A DNA stretch of 64,000 bases from Whitmania pigra (taxonomy: Eukaryota; Annelida; Clitellata; Hirudinida; Haemopidae): positions 2,872,001 through 2,936,000 of the forward strand of contig JAJTWR010000044.1 in the NCBI GenBank assembly GCA_021613335.1. The letters run 5' to 3'. Below, piece by piece: positions 36,801 through 48,983 of this stretch. A program made the translations under genes and the position numbers. Under the pieces are notes generated by a model. The model was not told the DNA's origin. It saw nothing but the letters and a program-made list of their open reading frames with translations, and searched no databases. How positions within the stretch are numbered: position 1 is the stretch's first letter; the number at the start of each line of letters is the position of its first letter.

Positions 36801-39800
36801 TTGCTGAAACCAAATCTATCAAGGTTTGACATTGTTGATCTTGAAGCTCAATAATAATTCAGATGTTGATTTTAATAACAATGTAATTAAGTAATTAATT
36901 AAATTTAATTGTGATTATTATTACCTGGTTGCCCTCACTTCACAAATTCTTCAAGTTTGTAATATGCAAACTATGAGTCAACTTTACTTTTGTTATTACT
37001 CGAAATATTTACACTTTTTCAATTTGTTGTTAGACCAAGTCAGCTGAGAGCACAGCAAAACTTCAGAAAGAACTTGATGCAAAAAGAAGCAGTAAAACAA
37101 AACTTGAAACTGAACAGAAACTCAAGGAGGATGCTCTGGTTGGTCCGAAGTATTATCAATTTAACAAAATACATTTTTTAATTTCATCACCGGAATAATG
37201 TTTGCTTGGGATTCATCCTTTGGTTATTATTTACACATTAATGATATTCAAACTTCCTTAATTACTACTCATATTTGAGCTCTGCATGGATTTGCTAATT
37301 CAATTGCAATTGTCAAGAAAACCTTGTATGAATGGTTTCAATTTTAAATATTTTTTTGTAAATGGCTTTAATTCAAATGAATTTTCAGAGAAAAAATCAT
37401 GAAGAATTGGAAAAAATAAACAATAAACTTGAAATGATGGACTCTTGCATCTATAAGTTGGAAAATATCAGATTTGCCATTAAAGATAAGGTTTGTTGAT
37501 TCAGTGCATTGAATCAAATGTTCTAAAACATTTTTTATTCTATAAAAATTGGTATTCTTCTCAGGAGACAAGACTTGAAGCCTTCAAAAAATCGTTTGAT
37601 GTTGAATCTGCCAGGAGTGAAATTCAGAAGCTGCAAAAAGAGGCAAATGAGGTTGATTCCAGCATCAGATCGCTTGAGTAATGTTGCATGCATTCATCGC
37701 TTGCCAAGGAATCATTCATTTATTCATTTATGTTTTGGCACATTGAAGCTTGGAGCTGAGCAAGTTAAATCAAGAGTTGACAGTCAGGACACAATTGGAG
37801 ATGCTCAACAAGGATAAAACTGCCAAAGAGGAAACATTCAGGAGACTGTATGTGGCACATTAACTAAACCGCGTTCAGCTTAATCATTTTAGTAATGCTA
37901 ATACTACTACTAGTAATAATAACGACAATAATAATAATAAGCATCAGAGGATTGCTGTGGCAGTGCAAGAACAACAATCACTGTTCTTGCTTTTGTCTTC
38001 ATTTGCAGGAACCAAACCCTCTGAGCTAACTTGTATGCAAACTGAATAATTAATTCGTCATTGTTGCCTATATTTATTGCTAAACTGGATATTTCAAGGA
38101 ATTTGTCCCACTTGCATCCATTTATTTGTCTGATAAATTTGTAGGCTTGCAAAAAATGGAGACAACATGAAGCATATTCTTGGATCAATACCAAGTGATG
38201 CTTTTGGAAGGAACATTGAAAAATATATTCAGTAAGTTATATCGGTGCTTTTATTGATTTCAACATCAGTAAAGAAAGTACGTCAATTTTCTTAAATGGC
38301 CTGAATTGCAATTAATTGCATTTAAAGGGCCCAGTCGAGAAGGGTAAGAAACACCACAGAAAGCCTGCAGCAATTGAAAAACAATTTAGCTAAACTTGAG
38401 ACAAGAAGGAAAATCGAACAGTTGGTGTATTACTTTAACATTTAATTAGTTAATTAATTTAGTTGAATTAGCAATTCCATTTAATTTATGAAGATGAATA
38501 TTGATCATTTAGGTAAAACTTTTCTTTAAACATAATTTCTATGAATGTACAACTTTTTAGTTTAGCAAAATTTCTTATGTCAAATTGGTGCTTGTTATTG
38601 GTGAAAGATTATTATTATCATCATCATCTTTGTTCACATTGTAAATTTCTTCTTAATTGCTGATATCTTTGATCAGAGAGAATCTGCTTAAAAAGCAGGA
38701 GGAAATTAGAGGTAATTATTTAATTTTTGTAAAATATAAAATTTAAATGCTTAACGTGGGTCATCCATCATTCCAAGGATACGAGCAGAAAATAAACAGC
38801 GTCACGGATGGCAAAGATGTCTCTCAGGGACTGAACGACTTGTCATCGAAACTTCAAATCAGTCAGGAGTTAGTTTTAAAGAATTAAAGCTTGTTTCTCC
38901 TTTTGTTGCTACTATCTGTACATCTGTGTGGGATGTTCAATGACACTTCAATTGCACTAGTGGCAATCATTGTGAATCACTTGTTGCCATTTGTTAAACA
39001 TTTCATAACTGTATTGATACATCTTCAATTGCATCGTAATAACTGAACATGATAATCATTTCAATTTGGAAAATTAACTTATCAGCAAGAAAGGCCACTT
39101 GACAGCAATGGAATATATGTTCAAGAAATACATAGAAAAACTCAGGAGGCACAACCCTGATTGCCCTCTGTGTCATCGACCCTTTGATGAACAATCTGAA
39201 GTTGAAGAACTCATTTCAGAGGTATCCTTAATGATAGATAATAAAAATTATTATTTTAAATAAATAAATTGCTCTATTATTTATTAATTAAGTGATTATT
39301 CACTCCACAAAATTGATTTTCAGATGGAAACAAAACTTAATGTAATTCCTGAAAGACTGGATGCCTGTCAGAAATCAATCTCAGATACGAGCACAGATTA
39401 CGAAAAGTGGTTGCAGCTCAGTCCCATTCGTGGCATGGTAAACAGAACTTCTTCAAAATTTTAAGATTTCTAAGAAGTGTTGCAGCTTATTTTGTTTTTT
39501 TTTTAAACCAGATGGCATCATGTAAAACTGAGGACATTCCAAGGATTGAAGACTCCATCAACTCGCTCAGTACTGACATTGCAAAGCTTAATTTCCAGAT
39601 ATCAGAGGTGGTTATTCTTATTAAGGAACTAATACATTAATTAATACATTTTACTTTCTGAGTTTCATTTAAGACTTTAAAAATATTTTTTCTAGAGAGA
39701 AGAAGAATTAGAAATGGATAGCAATGATGAGACCATGGCAAGGTCCCTTTCCTCTGATGCCTCACAGATGGACAGACTCCAAATGGAAATAAATGAACTC

Positions 39801-42800
39801 GTTAAGAAGATTAACCTTCATTCATCCAAACTTTCTCCTGGTCCTGGAAAATTTATTTGTTCATGCTACTTATGCAATTTATTCATCAAATTACCAGACT
39901 GCAGAAGCATTGCTATTGAATTGGAAGCAGAGGATTGTTGCCATGAAAATTATTGTTTGACGCATAAAACAACTGTTTAATGTTTAAAATTAACTTAATA
40001 TTTAAAATCTTCACAGATGCTTCTGGAAGATCGGTTGAAGGAGTTCAAGATGAAAAGTCGAGTGCAATTAGTCTAAAGTGAGTTTTTGTGCTCAAATAGT
40101 TCAAATGAATTGCTGTTCATCGCAATTTGACTTTTAGGGATTCGTTGTGCCAGCAGTTGGAGCAGAAAAAAGAAATATTTGAAGATCATTCAAGCAAACT
40201 TCACAGGATGCAGGATGAGCTGCACAAACTTAAAAGTGAACAGTTGAGCCTAGAAGCTGATTTGCAATCACAAAGCAAATTAGAATCAAACAGAAAGAAC
40301 TTGGTTGATGCTAACACGAACCTCCTTTCTGAAATTCAGGTAGTTCTATGTCGTAGTTTCACAGCTGGTCTCATGTGGCTTTGTTTCTTATATTTTGTGT
40401 GTCATTTGCTCCTTATTTTATAGGAAGCTAAGGACAGCATACAACCCATTTCCGTGAGTTTTTACGTGGAAGTTTACGTGGATATTTTGTAGTCACCACG
40501 CTAATTGTATTAAATATCTCCTTAAGGTTCAAATTGATAAGATCGTGGAAGAGAAAAGATTTTCGGAGAAGCAAAGTGACTTGAAAGTTGAAGAAATTTC
40601 AAAAAAGGTGGAATTATTACTGTTTACTTATAATTAAGTCTTTGTCTTTGTATGTTGTTGACTTAATTAGTAAGTTATCTGATAAATTTCTTCATATTGT
40701 GCCACAATTCTTTGTTATTTTTTAAATTTCTTACTTGTCCAATATGATCCTTTCAGCTGGATCAAGTCAATGAGGATTTGAGAAGAATTGTTGATCTGCA
40801 GTCTGAGATAAACAAGTTAGTTTTTGTTTTTGATGTCAAGTTGTTGCAAATATCAATATTATCGATGTTTGAACCAGATATGAGAGAGGTCAATGTAGTG
40901 AAAGGTTGCAAGTAAGTCACGAGAACTTAAAGTCTGTGGAAAGAAAGATTCGAGATCTGAATGAAAAAAAAACTAAACTCATTGAAGCCATTGATCAATT
41001 GAAACAAGATGTTTCTTCTCAAAAGGTTTCTAATTATTCAGTATTTCAAAACATTGTAATAAAAACTTTGTGCAATGCAATTAATTTACAATTAATGAAG
41101 TTGTCACTTCAAGGTTTAAGTTAGAATTGAAATTTGTTCAGGTTCAATTAAGAGAGTTTGAAGACAACAAACAACTTCTGGAGAAACTTCAAGAAATAAA
41201 AGAATTTGATGGATTCATCAGATTAGAGGAAGAGAAGCTTGGCAATTGCAGTGTAAATGAATTAATGCAGCAAAAGAATTCACTCAAGAAGGAGAAGGAA
41301 ATCTTTGATAAGGAGGTGATTCTGAATAATACATGCAGATGGTATCTATTGAATTATGATAATGATAATAATAGATGACGATGATGATCGCTCATTAATA
41401 GTTTTTGCAGGATTATTAGCATTCTTTTGTTATTTAATTATTTTTGTAATATTCTGCCCTCAATAACATTGTCTAGTAACCTAAATAAATTTTGATTACA
41501 ATGGAAAATTAATTACAGTCTGTTTGACAACTCAACATTTGCTTTTCAGATGGATATTCTGAAGACAAGGAACCAGAAACTGGAAGGTGAAATAAGTGCT
41601 TTGAAGGATGAATTATCAAGCAAATCACTTGCAGATGCTGAAAAGAAATACAGGGATAAAGTAATTTCACTCAGGGTGTGTTTTTTTTTTTTTGCCAGTT
41701 ATAGAAATTCTTGCAAGTAACCTGGATTTGAACCAAAATTGTATGTATACTTTACATAGTAGCTATCATTGACAACATAACTTTATTGCAGACCACTGAA
41801 CTTGCTAGCAGTGACTTGGAGAAATACTACAAAGCCTTGGATAGGTACGAAATAATTTGATCCGTTTAATGTACAAATAATGATTTAACTTCAAATTATA
41901 CGCATTACTTGCAGAACAATCATGTCTTACCACAATCAGAAAATGTCCGAGATCAACAAAATAATCCGAGAATTGTGGAGGAATACATACAAAGGACATG
42001 GTTAGATGGATTTAGTTGGCTGATGATTTGATGTGCAAGTTATTAATAAAACACATCATCCTGATCGAAGACATTGAAACCATTGAAATTCGATCGGACG
42101 AGGAGGAAGGGAGTGGTGCAGCAAAGACGAGGAGGACGTACCACTACAGGGTCGTCATGGTGAGCGGAGGAACTGAACTCGACATGAGAGGCAGATGCAG
42201 TGCCGGACAAAAAGTTTGTTTAAGAGGATACTTATTTAAAGATCAGTGAATATTGTTTTATGCTTATTTAAAGATCAGTGAATATTGTATTATGCTTATT
42301 TAAAGATCAGTGAATATTGTATTATGCTTATTTAAAGATCAGTGAATATTGTTTTATACTTATTTAAAGATCAGTGAATATTGTTTTATGCTTATTTAAA
42401 GATCTGTGAATATTGTTTTATGCTTATTTAAAGATCAGTGAATATTGTTTTATGCTTATTTAAAGATCAGTGAATATTGTTTTATGCTTATTTAAAGATC
42501 TCATTTAATAGTTTTATTTTATGTTTGTTTCACTTATGTTCGTAGTTTCACTTCTTTAATGTTCGCTCGCTGTTTCAGGTTTTAGCCTCGCTCATCATTC
42601 GGCTGGCACTCGCAGAAACGTTTTGCCTTAATTGTGGAGTTTTAGCACTCGATGAACCCACTACCAATTTGGACAGAGAGAACATTGAAAGTCTTGCTTT
42701 TGCACTTGTGGAGTACGTTGTTATTTTAAACCATTAATGAGCTGCAATTTCCCATTAAATCCATCTCGCAGGATCATCAAAAGTCGATCGAAACAGAAGA

Positions 42801-43019
42801 ACTTCCAACTGGTAGTGATAACCCATGATGAAGATTTTGTCGAACTTCTTGGAAGATCTGACTATGTCGATGAGTTCTTTAGAGTCAAAAAGGATGACAC
42901 CCAGTGAGTTTAAAAAAAACTTCCATATGTTCCTACTTCTTAACATAATATCTTTATTTTATTTTAGTGGTTGTTCAAGGCTTATGAAGTGCAAAATTAA
43001 CAATCTTCAATCCAAATGA
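33868..43019 (+). CDS. RAD50: DNA repair protein RAD50 (SMC-like ATPase), about 25 exons
   Basis: RAD50 is the ATPase and tether of the MRE11-RAD50-NBS1 complex at DNA double-strand breaks. Exon 1 (33,868-33,996) starts [19 protein letters not shown] and ends with the Walker A motif GPNGTGKT. Exon 2 (34,058-34,144) continues [32 protein letters not shown] (about 34,670-34,800, Q-loop region) precedes the long coiled coil. The zinc hook CPLC is at about 39,163-39,174. The C-terminal ATPase exons carry [16 protein letters not shown] (signature motif, split by an intron with a 32-bp minisatellite), then [11 protein letters not shown] (Walker B and D-loop) and [13 protein letters not shown] (H-loop). 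The stop is TGA at 43,017. Frames and splice sites look intact. The stop lies 251 bp from the convergent BIR-RING gene. Confidence 0.97.
35808..36027 (+). repeat. 36-bp minisatellite in a RAD50 intron
   Basis: About six units, each combining ATGTTATACGATGTGTATAT with TTCTATGTATTTCAAT, differ by only a few bases. The array ends just before the acceptor CTTTTAG of the next exon. Because 36 is divisible by three, long false open frames run through it on both strands. Confidence 0.95.
42229..42503 (+). repeat. 32-bp minisatellite in a RAD50 intron
   Basis: About nine near-identical units containing TATTTAAAGATCAGTGAAT lie between the exon ending CSAGQK (42,213) and the exon starting VLASLI (42,579). 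The array starts about 15 bp after the donor site. Confidence 0.95.
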
Positions 43020-43117
43020 TAACTGCCAAATGCTTCCTAAAATATAAACTGGATGCCATATTCTTGTTGGAAAAATACATGTTTCCTTGATAAAATTAGA
43101 TCCAACACAGGAGGAAC

Positions 43118-43123
43118 TTTATT
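43118..43123 (-). terminator. Probable polyadenylation signal of the BIR-RING gene
   Basis: AATAAA on the minus strand about 150 bp after the stop at 43,271. It falls within about 100 bp of the RAD50 stop, so the two 3' UTRs probably overlap. Confidence 0.4.
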
Positions 43124-43270
43124 TTTTTTTCTTGGTTGTGAAAATGTGAAAAATATCAATATTCAAAGCTTAATACAAAATTAGCCCTCAAAAGCTTATT
43201 AACTTATTTTCATAACAAACTTGAAGCTAAAAAGTATGTTTATCATTTAATGATTAATCTGGCAATACAA

Positions 43271-44029
43271 TTACGGGATAAAAGTTTTTACTGTACCCAG
43301 TATTTTTTCTTGACAATGAATACAAAAATCCAAACTTTCTGCACAAGCCTCGCATGTTACCAAATGCCTGCAAGGCAGAAAAAGGGTCTGAATTCTGTTT
43401 ACTTTACACCTCCTGCACTGGAAGAACTTCGTCAATGTTTCATTTTCTTTCTTAATGAGATCGAGCTCTGCAAAAAAAAGGTCCATGTAAAAAGAAATTT
43501 TAGGGCATCAGGGAAACTATTTGCTTGGCACTGCTTGTTGGTGCAACCATTGCACACAGTAAACAGTTTTTGTTGGTTTAATTAGATGTGGCCATAAGTT
43601 GCGAATTGATAGGATGTTAAACTTATACTTAATCAAATTTGTAGCAAATTATTCTATTATCCAGCCATATGTACCATGCTTTTTGTGTTGAGGTCCATCC
43701 GGTACATCATCGAAAAAACCGTCAATTTCATCTTCGGATTCTTCATCATATATTTTGTGAAAGAATTTACATTTATCAAAGTGTTTTGACTCTATTTCTG
43801 GAAAAGAATCTTCATCGATATCAGTTACTATACCACAGAGATAGCATTTCACTTCCGATTTTTTGCCGTTGTAGTAATATCCATTTTCTGCCAACCTCTC
43901 TCGATTTTTATACAAAGCAATCGGTGCCAGAGTAAAAGTGCTTCTCCTTAACGAAAATGTAGAATAATCATTTCGCGAGTCGTATAGTAGATTCCATTGT
44001 GGCTTCATTATTTCGTATTCTGTATCCAT
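43271..44029 (-). CDS. BIR-RING protein, inhibitor-of-apoptosis-like (two exons)
   Basis: A 183-residue protein made from exon 1 (44,029-43,675) and exon 2 (43,467-43,271), joined CATG|GTACAT ... TTGCAG|AGCTC in frame. The N-terminal half is a BIR-like fold: RRSTF, LAENGYYYNG, then KCYLCG and KHFDKCKFF. The C-terminal half is a RING finger of IAP type: CRRCKVNRIQTLFLPCRHLV, then CEACAESLDFCIHC. IAPs use the BIR to bind caspases or IBM peptides and the RING as an E3 ubiquitin ligase. The BIR is odd: the usual zinc spacing (C-x2-C-x16-H-x6-C) is not kept, with only three residues between His and the last Cys. The acidic linker EESEDEIDGFFDD lies between the domains. A real ATG starts the frame. 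A short single-BIR form could be a lineage-specific IAP. Confidence 0.85.
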
Positions 44030-44440
44030 TGACCATAAAAAATGTTAACTCAGAGAAAAGCTCGCCTATAAATCAGGAGCCGAAAATATCGGGTAAATAC
44101 ACTGTATCACCCCATAAACCACGGGAAATCCACTTCTGAGAATAACTGCGAATAAATTTAGTATACATACTTGACGAGAGAATATACACGTCTTACTAAA
44201 ATTTATTTTGCTATGATAATTTTTATTCTTAGAACAGTTTCCCCTTAATCACATCCAAGTTGGATGCTCCAACAACATTATTGGACAAAAGTAACGAAAT
44301 GTTATGAGGAGGTGATTAGGTCGGCTTTTACCTGGTTTAACAGAAATGCAATATTGAATGTGCAGTTGGATGCCCATAGAAAAGAATTTTGTACCATATA
44401 TCCATTTCGTCTCAATTGTATGCGTATTTTATTGAAAACG
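44030..44440. other. Upstream flank of the BIR-RING gene
   Basis: Likely promoter and 5' UTR of the minus-strand gene. No other gene seen. Confidence 0.4.
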
Positions 44441-44625
44441 GCTGGAGTTTTTTGCAGTGGTCTTTTGTCTCATCAATTATTCACGAGTTGATTATCCAGG
44501 TCAAGAGGTGTGGTCTTATATAATGAAATAGAAATTAACTATTAAAAAACAACCAAATCTTGTATTTTATTTGAAAAATTATAAATAACGAAAAATTATA
44601 AATGTTTAAAAACTCTTGCAACGCA
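44441..44625 (+). repeat. Left arm of a long inverted repeat flanking the gypsy element
   Basis: Matches, inverted, the segment 49,688-49,877 with moderate divergence. Shared blocks include GGCTGGAGTTT, GATTATCCAGGTCAAGAGG and AAACAACCAAAT. The older pair encloses the gypsy insertion and about 0.9 kb of other DNA. Confidence 0.8.
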
Positions 44626-44774
44626 ATATTTAAATGAGCTTTGGTATTGCTATTGGCAATACATTTAGAGCCTAAAGTATTGTTAACAAACCTGGCTATT
44701 GGCAATACTTTTAAGAAGTATTGGTATTAGTATTGGCAGTACTTTTATAAAGTATTGTTAACAGCCAGACATGG

Positions 44775-47700
44775 TGTAATGTTTTTGTTATTTCAAAGTT
44801 TAACGGTTTATCCACAATGTCAATAACAACTAATCCAAACAGTCCAGAACACAAGATGGCGACCACCAACAACACACGCCTAACCAAAGATCCCTGATCA
44901 AACAAAATATAAACATAGATATATGTCACATCTCCCCTTATTCAACTAATGTCCTTCATTGATCGGATGATGATGGAACTCCTTCCTTCAGAGATCTGCA
45001 AAACGGACTGGAGATTTGGAGATCCTTCCTGACCTAGTCCGGTATTCAGTCATAGTAGAATCAGTGGGGTGTACAGAAGGTGCTTCAGTCGGTTCTTGGT
45101 TGTTTTCATTGACCTCTATGGGCTCGTCCGTTTGAACTGAAATGACTGGAGGGGATTCCTCTGTGGTTATGAGATGACGATCGAGGGGCGTCATGCTTGT
45201 TGTCCACTTGTCCTAGAATCCACTGGCCCTGATGACGTATTCTAACTGTTTCTCCTGGCTGCAGTTCTGGTAGGCTACGAGCTCCTCTGTCGTAGTACAT
45301 CTTCTGCTTTTTCTGCAAGTTTTTTAGTTGTTTCTGGCCATTAACCGCTTGGGGCATCAGCAGAGACTTTGGAGCTGGCAGTTTAGTTCGAAGAGCTCTA
45401 CTCATAAGAAGCTGGGCTGGACTGAAGGTACTTCCAGTGATTGGAGAGGCACGGTATTGCAAAATGAGCGTCTGTTCCTCCTTCATGAGCCTTCTTTAAT
45501 AGCTTCTTCACTGTCTGAATTGCTCTTTCTGCTTGGCCATTGCTTTGGGCATAGTTGGGACTTGAAGTGACTAGTTGAAAATTCCACTCGGCAGCAAATT
45601 TTTTTATGACTATGCTCGAACTAGGCATGTTGTCAGCCATGACGATTTCGGGAATTCCATGACGAGCAAAAACTTCCTTCAGTTGATCCATCACAGAGAT
45701 TGCCGTTTTTCCTTTCAAGATGCCCACTTCCGGGTATTTGGAGTAATAGTCAACCACAATTAGGTAGTCTTTGCCATCTAGAGAAAAAATATCAACTCCA
45801 ACTTTTTCCCAAGGTCGATCTGGAATGGGGTGTGGGATCAAGGGCTCTTTAGGTTGCATGTTCCTATATTTACTACAGATACTGCACCTTTTCACTAATT
45901 GCTCAATGTCACGCGACATATTTGGCCAAAATAGTGCAGACCTTGCCATTGCCTTGCATTTCTCAATCCCTAGATGACCTTCGTGAATCCTTCGAAGCAT
46001 ATCAGGCCTAAGTTTCGAAGGAACTATTATCCGGTCAAGGTAGAATAAGATACCCTCGGCTTCGTAGATCTCTGCAAGAAAATTCTGGTAATCATGCAGT
46101 TGTTTGACAAGTTGGTTTTTTACTTCAGCATCACAGCATAGCAAGGCTTGACGTAGCTTTGTTAGCTCTGGGTCACAACTGGTTGCTTCCTTAAAGACGT
46201 CTAGCATGCGTAGACTTACTGGGGTATTGTGAAGCACTGAATGTATTGTAACATTAATGTCTTCTTCAACTTCAATCTCTGAGGGAGTCTGGGGAATTGT
46301 AAGGTAGGCTCTAGACAAGGCGTCTGCAACAAACATGAGCTTGCCTGGTGTGTAGACCACTTTGAGGTTGAACTTAAGTAGTCTGAGCAACATTCTCTGA
46401 AGTCGTGGAGTGGTTGCTGCTATGGGCTTGCGAAAAATTGCTTCCAGTGGGCGATGATCACTCTGGATGATGGTCAGTTGTCCATAGATAAATTGGTAAA
46501 ATTTTTCACAAGCAAAGACTATTGCTAACAGCTCCTTCTCAATTTGAGCATAGCGGGTTTCTGCATCTGTTAGAGCTCTTGAAGCAAATGCTATCGGCTG
46601 TCCTTCTTGAAAAAGACAAGACCCTAATCCTGATGAAGAGGCGTCAGTTTGGATAGTGATCTGCTTGGTAGGATCAAAAAATCTCAATGTTGGGGCTTTT
46701 ACTATGCTGTCTTTCAATGCTTCAAATGCTTTTCTGTGTTGAGCTGCCCAGGTCCACGTCATGCCTTCTTTCATCAGCATTCTCAGTGGATCTGTCATTG
46801 ATGAAAAATTGGGAATAAACTTTGAGAGGTAAGTCACCATGCCTAAGAATCTATGAAGTTCTTTCTTGTTGGTTGGTGCTTCTAACTTTTCAATTGCCTG
46901 GATTTTGTTGGGATCTGGACTGACTCCCTTTTCCGACAATAAGTGACCTAGGTATCGGACTTGATGTACCTTGTACTGAAGCTTCGACTTATTGAATTTT
47001 ACGTTGTGCTGTCGTGCTCGTTCCAACACTTTCCTCAAAGTTTCATCGTGCTCAGCCTCATTTCTCCCTGCGATAATAAGGTCGTCAAAGACTATGCGGA
47101 CATTCGGTATGTCACCGAATGTATCAGTGTTTCTCTTCTGAAAAACTTCGGGTGCTGACGTTATGCCAAATGGGAGACGAGTAAAGGAATATCTTCCAAA
47201 TTGGCTGTTAAACGTACACAACCTGGAACTCTCTTCATCCAGCTTTATTTGATGAAAACCATCCTTCATATCAATGATGGTGAACACAGTCATGCCATGG
47301 AGTTGTGCTGTAACATCCTCACATGTGGGAATAGCATAGTGTTCCCTTTTTATGGCGGTATTAAGGTCTCTTGGATCAAGACACAATCTGATAGATCCAT
47401 CTTTCTTTTCAACCAGTAACAAGCTGCTCACCCATTCCGTCGGTTCATCGCGCTTAACCAAGACTCCTGCTTCAATCATCTGATCCAACTTTTGCTTGAG
47501 TTTTGGCTGGAGAGACAATGGAACACGTCTTGGAGGGTGAATTTTGGGTGTAATGGAAGCATCAACAACAATATGGTGTTCTTTGGGATAACATCCCAAT
47601 CCTTGGAAGACATCTTGATATTCCTCTAAAGTCTTCTTTGATGCCATCTGTGTCACGCTGTCAATCCTGCTTATCAGGTTCAGCTCCAGACAACTTGGCA

Positions 47701-48978
47701 GGCCCAAGATTGTAGGTACTTGGCGGTTGACCACGAAAAAATCGGTCGGAATACTTCTTCCACGATGTTGGATGAGAATGGTGACCAATCCTGCTGGGTT
47801 TACCTTGTCGTTACTAAATGAAGTGAGTACAGCTTTTGTAGTGCGAAGAGGTGGACGATCTTTCATGTGTCTGAAAACATTTTGTGATAAAATGTTCACC
47901 TCTGCACCTGTGTCTAATTTGCACCTAAGCTTGGTTTTACCCACGAGGAGTTCTTTCCACCACGATGTTTGTTGAACATTTCCAAGCTTGCACATTGACA
48001 CGAAAAATGATTGCACTTCATGGACAGGAGATGGTCTCTGTCTCGAACGAGATGTGGATCTCTGTCTTGGCGTCGTCTTGGTATTCCTACAACATCTGGC
48101 GTAATGGTTCTGTTTGCCGCAGGACAAGCACTGCTTACCGTACGCTGGGCACTTCCTTGGTGGATGCTGTCCTCCACAGTTTCCACACTGCTTTACATCC
48201 AATGCTTGGAGATTGGTGGTGAGTGGTTTTGCGCTCTTTATAGCTAGCACCGCTGAGTTGTCACCAGAAATACTCTTAACCTGGGCTTTGCATGACTCCG
48301 ATGCTCTGCAGATGCTAACTGCTCTTTCGAGAGTGAGTTTGTCGTCTTGAAGGAATCTTTCAAGGAGCGAGCGATCCGCACATCCGAGTACGATCCTGTC
48401 TCTCATCATAGACTCCACTTGGTCTCCGAACTCACATGACTTTGCTTGGTTCTTCAGTTTGGTAACAAATGCGTCAATCGGTTCATCCGGCAGCTGTGAT
48501 AACTGCCAAAAAGCGACCCTCTCCGTGATCGAGTTTAACTTCGGCGTGCAATATGCTTCAAACTTCTTGATCACTTCTTCCAAATTGTTAGCATCCGAGT
48601 TTCTGTCAAACGTGAATGCGTTGAAGATTGGAAGAGCATCCGGTCCTAAGTAGCTGAGGAGCATGGCTATCTTGATGCTCTCAGGCTTGTCCAGACATTC
48701 CGAGGCCGTCAAATGTATATTGAACATTTGAATGAACAATCGCCATTCTTCGGCGAGGTTCGCCGTATCGAATCGAAATGTATAAGATCGATTGAAAATA
48801 GAATCTTTCGTCGACTGCGCCATGTAATGTTTTTGTTATTTCAAAGTTTAACGGTTTATCCACAATGTCAATAACAACTAATCCAAACAGTCCAGAACAC
48901 AAGATGGCGACCACCAACAACACACGCCTAACCAAAGATCCCTGATCAAACAAAATATAAACATAGATATATGTCACA
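44775..48978 (-). mobile_element. Complete Ty3/gypsy LTR retrotransposon, Mag-like
   Basis: A 4,204-bp element with 156-bp LTRs at 44,775-44,930 and 48,823-48,978 that read identical base for base. Each LTR runs TG...CA in element orientation. The target duplication CATGG lies at 44,770-44,774 and 48,979-48,983. Next to the 5' LTR is a primer-binding site TGGCGCAGTCG, which fits the 3' end of a serine tRNA as in Mag-type elements (from memory). A purine tract AAGGGGAGA precedes the 3' LTR. Identical LTRs mean a recent insertion. Confidence 0.96.
44988..48823 (-). pseudogene. gypsy Gag-Pol polyprotein, intact to integrase, then two frame breaks
   Basis: One frame of 1,141 codons runs from the ATG at 48,823. 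In order: Gag; a zinc-knuckle region (about residues 213-245); aspartic protease with LDTGAE (about 302); reverse transcriptase with FDD in place of YVDD (about 577); RNase H (about 726); and integrase with an HHCC zinc region (about 946) and a DDE core (first Asp about 1,011, Glu about 1,100). The frame then breaks near 45,450 and again near 45,195. The remaining integrase C terminus continues in other frames to a stop at 44,988. The start ATG uses the last base of the 5' LTR and the first two of the primer-binding site, so there is almost no leader between LTR and coding sequence. Whether the breaks are real or sequencing errors is unknown. Confidence 0.93.
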
Positions 48979-48983
48979 CATGG

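Noticed and set aside
44264..44491. 75-codon open frame upstream of the BIR-RING gene
   Set aside because: Begins without a true ATG and overlaps the old inverted repeat arm; no domain seen.
47200..48250. Several plus-strand open frames opposite the gypsy polyprotein
   Set aside because: They are shadows of the minus-strand Gag-Pol frame and show no domains.
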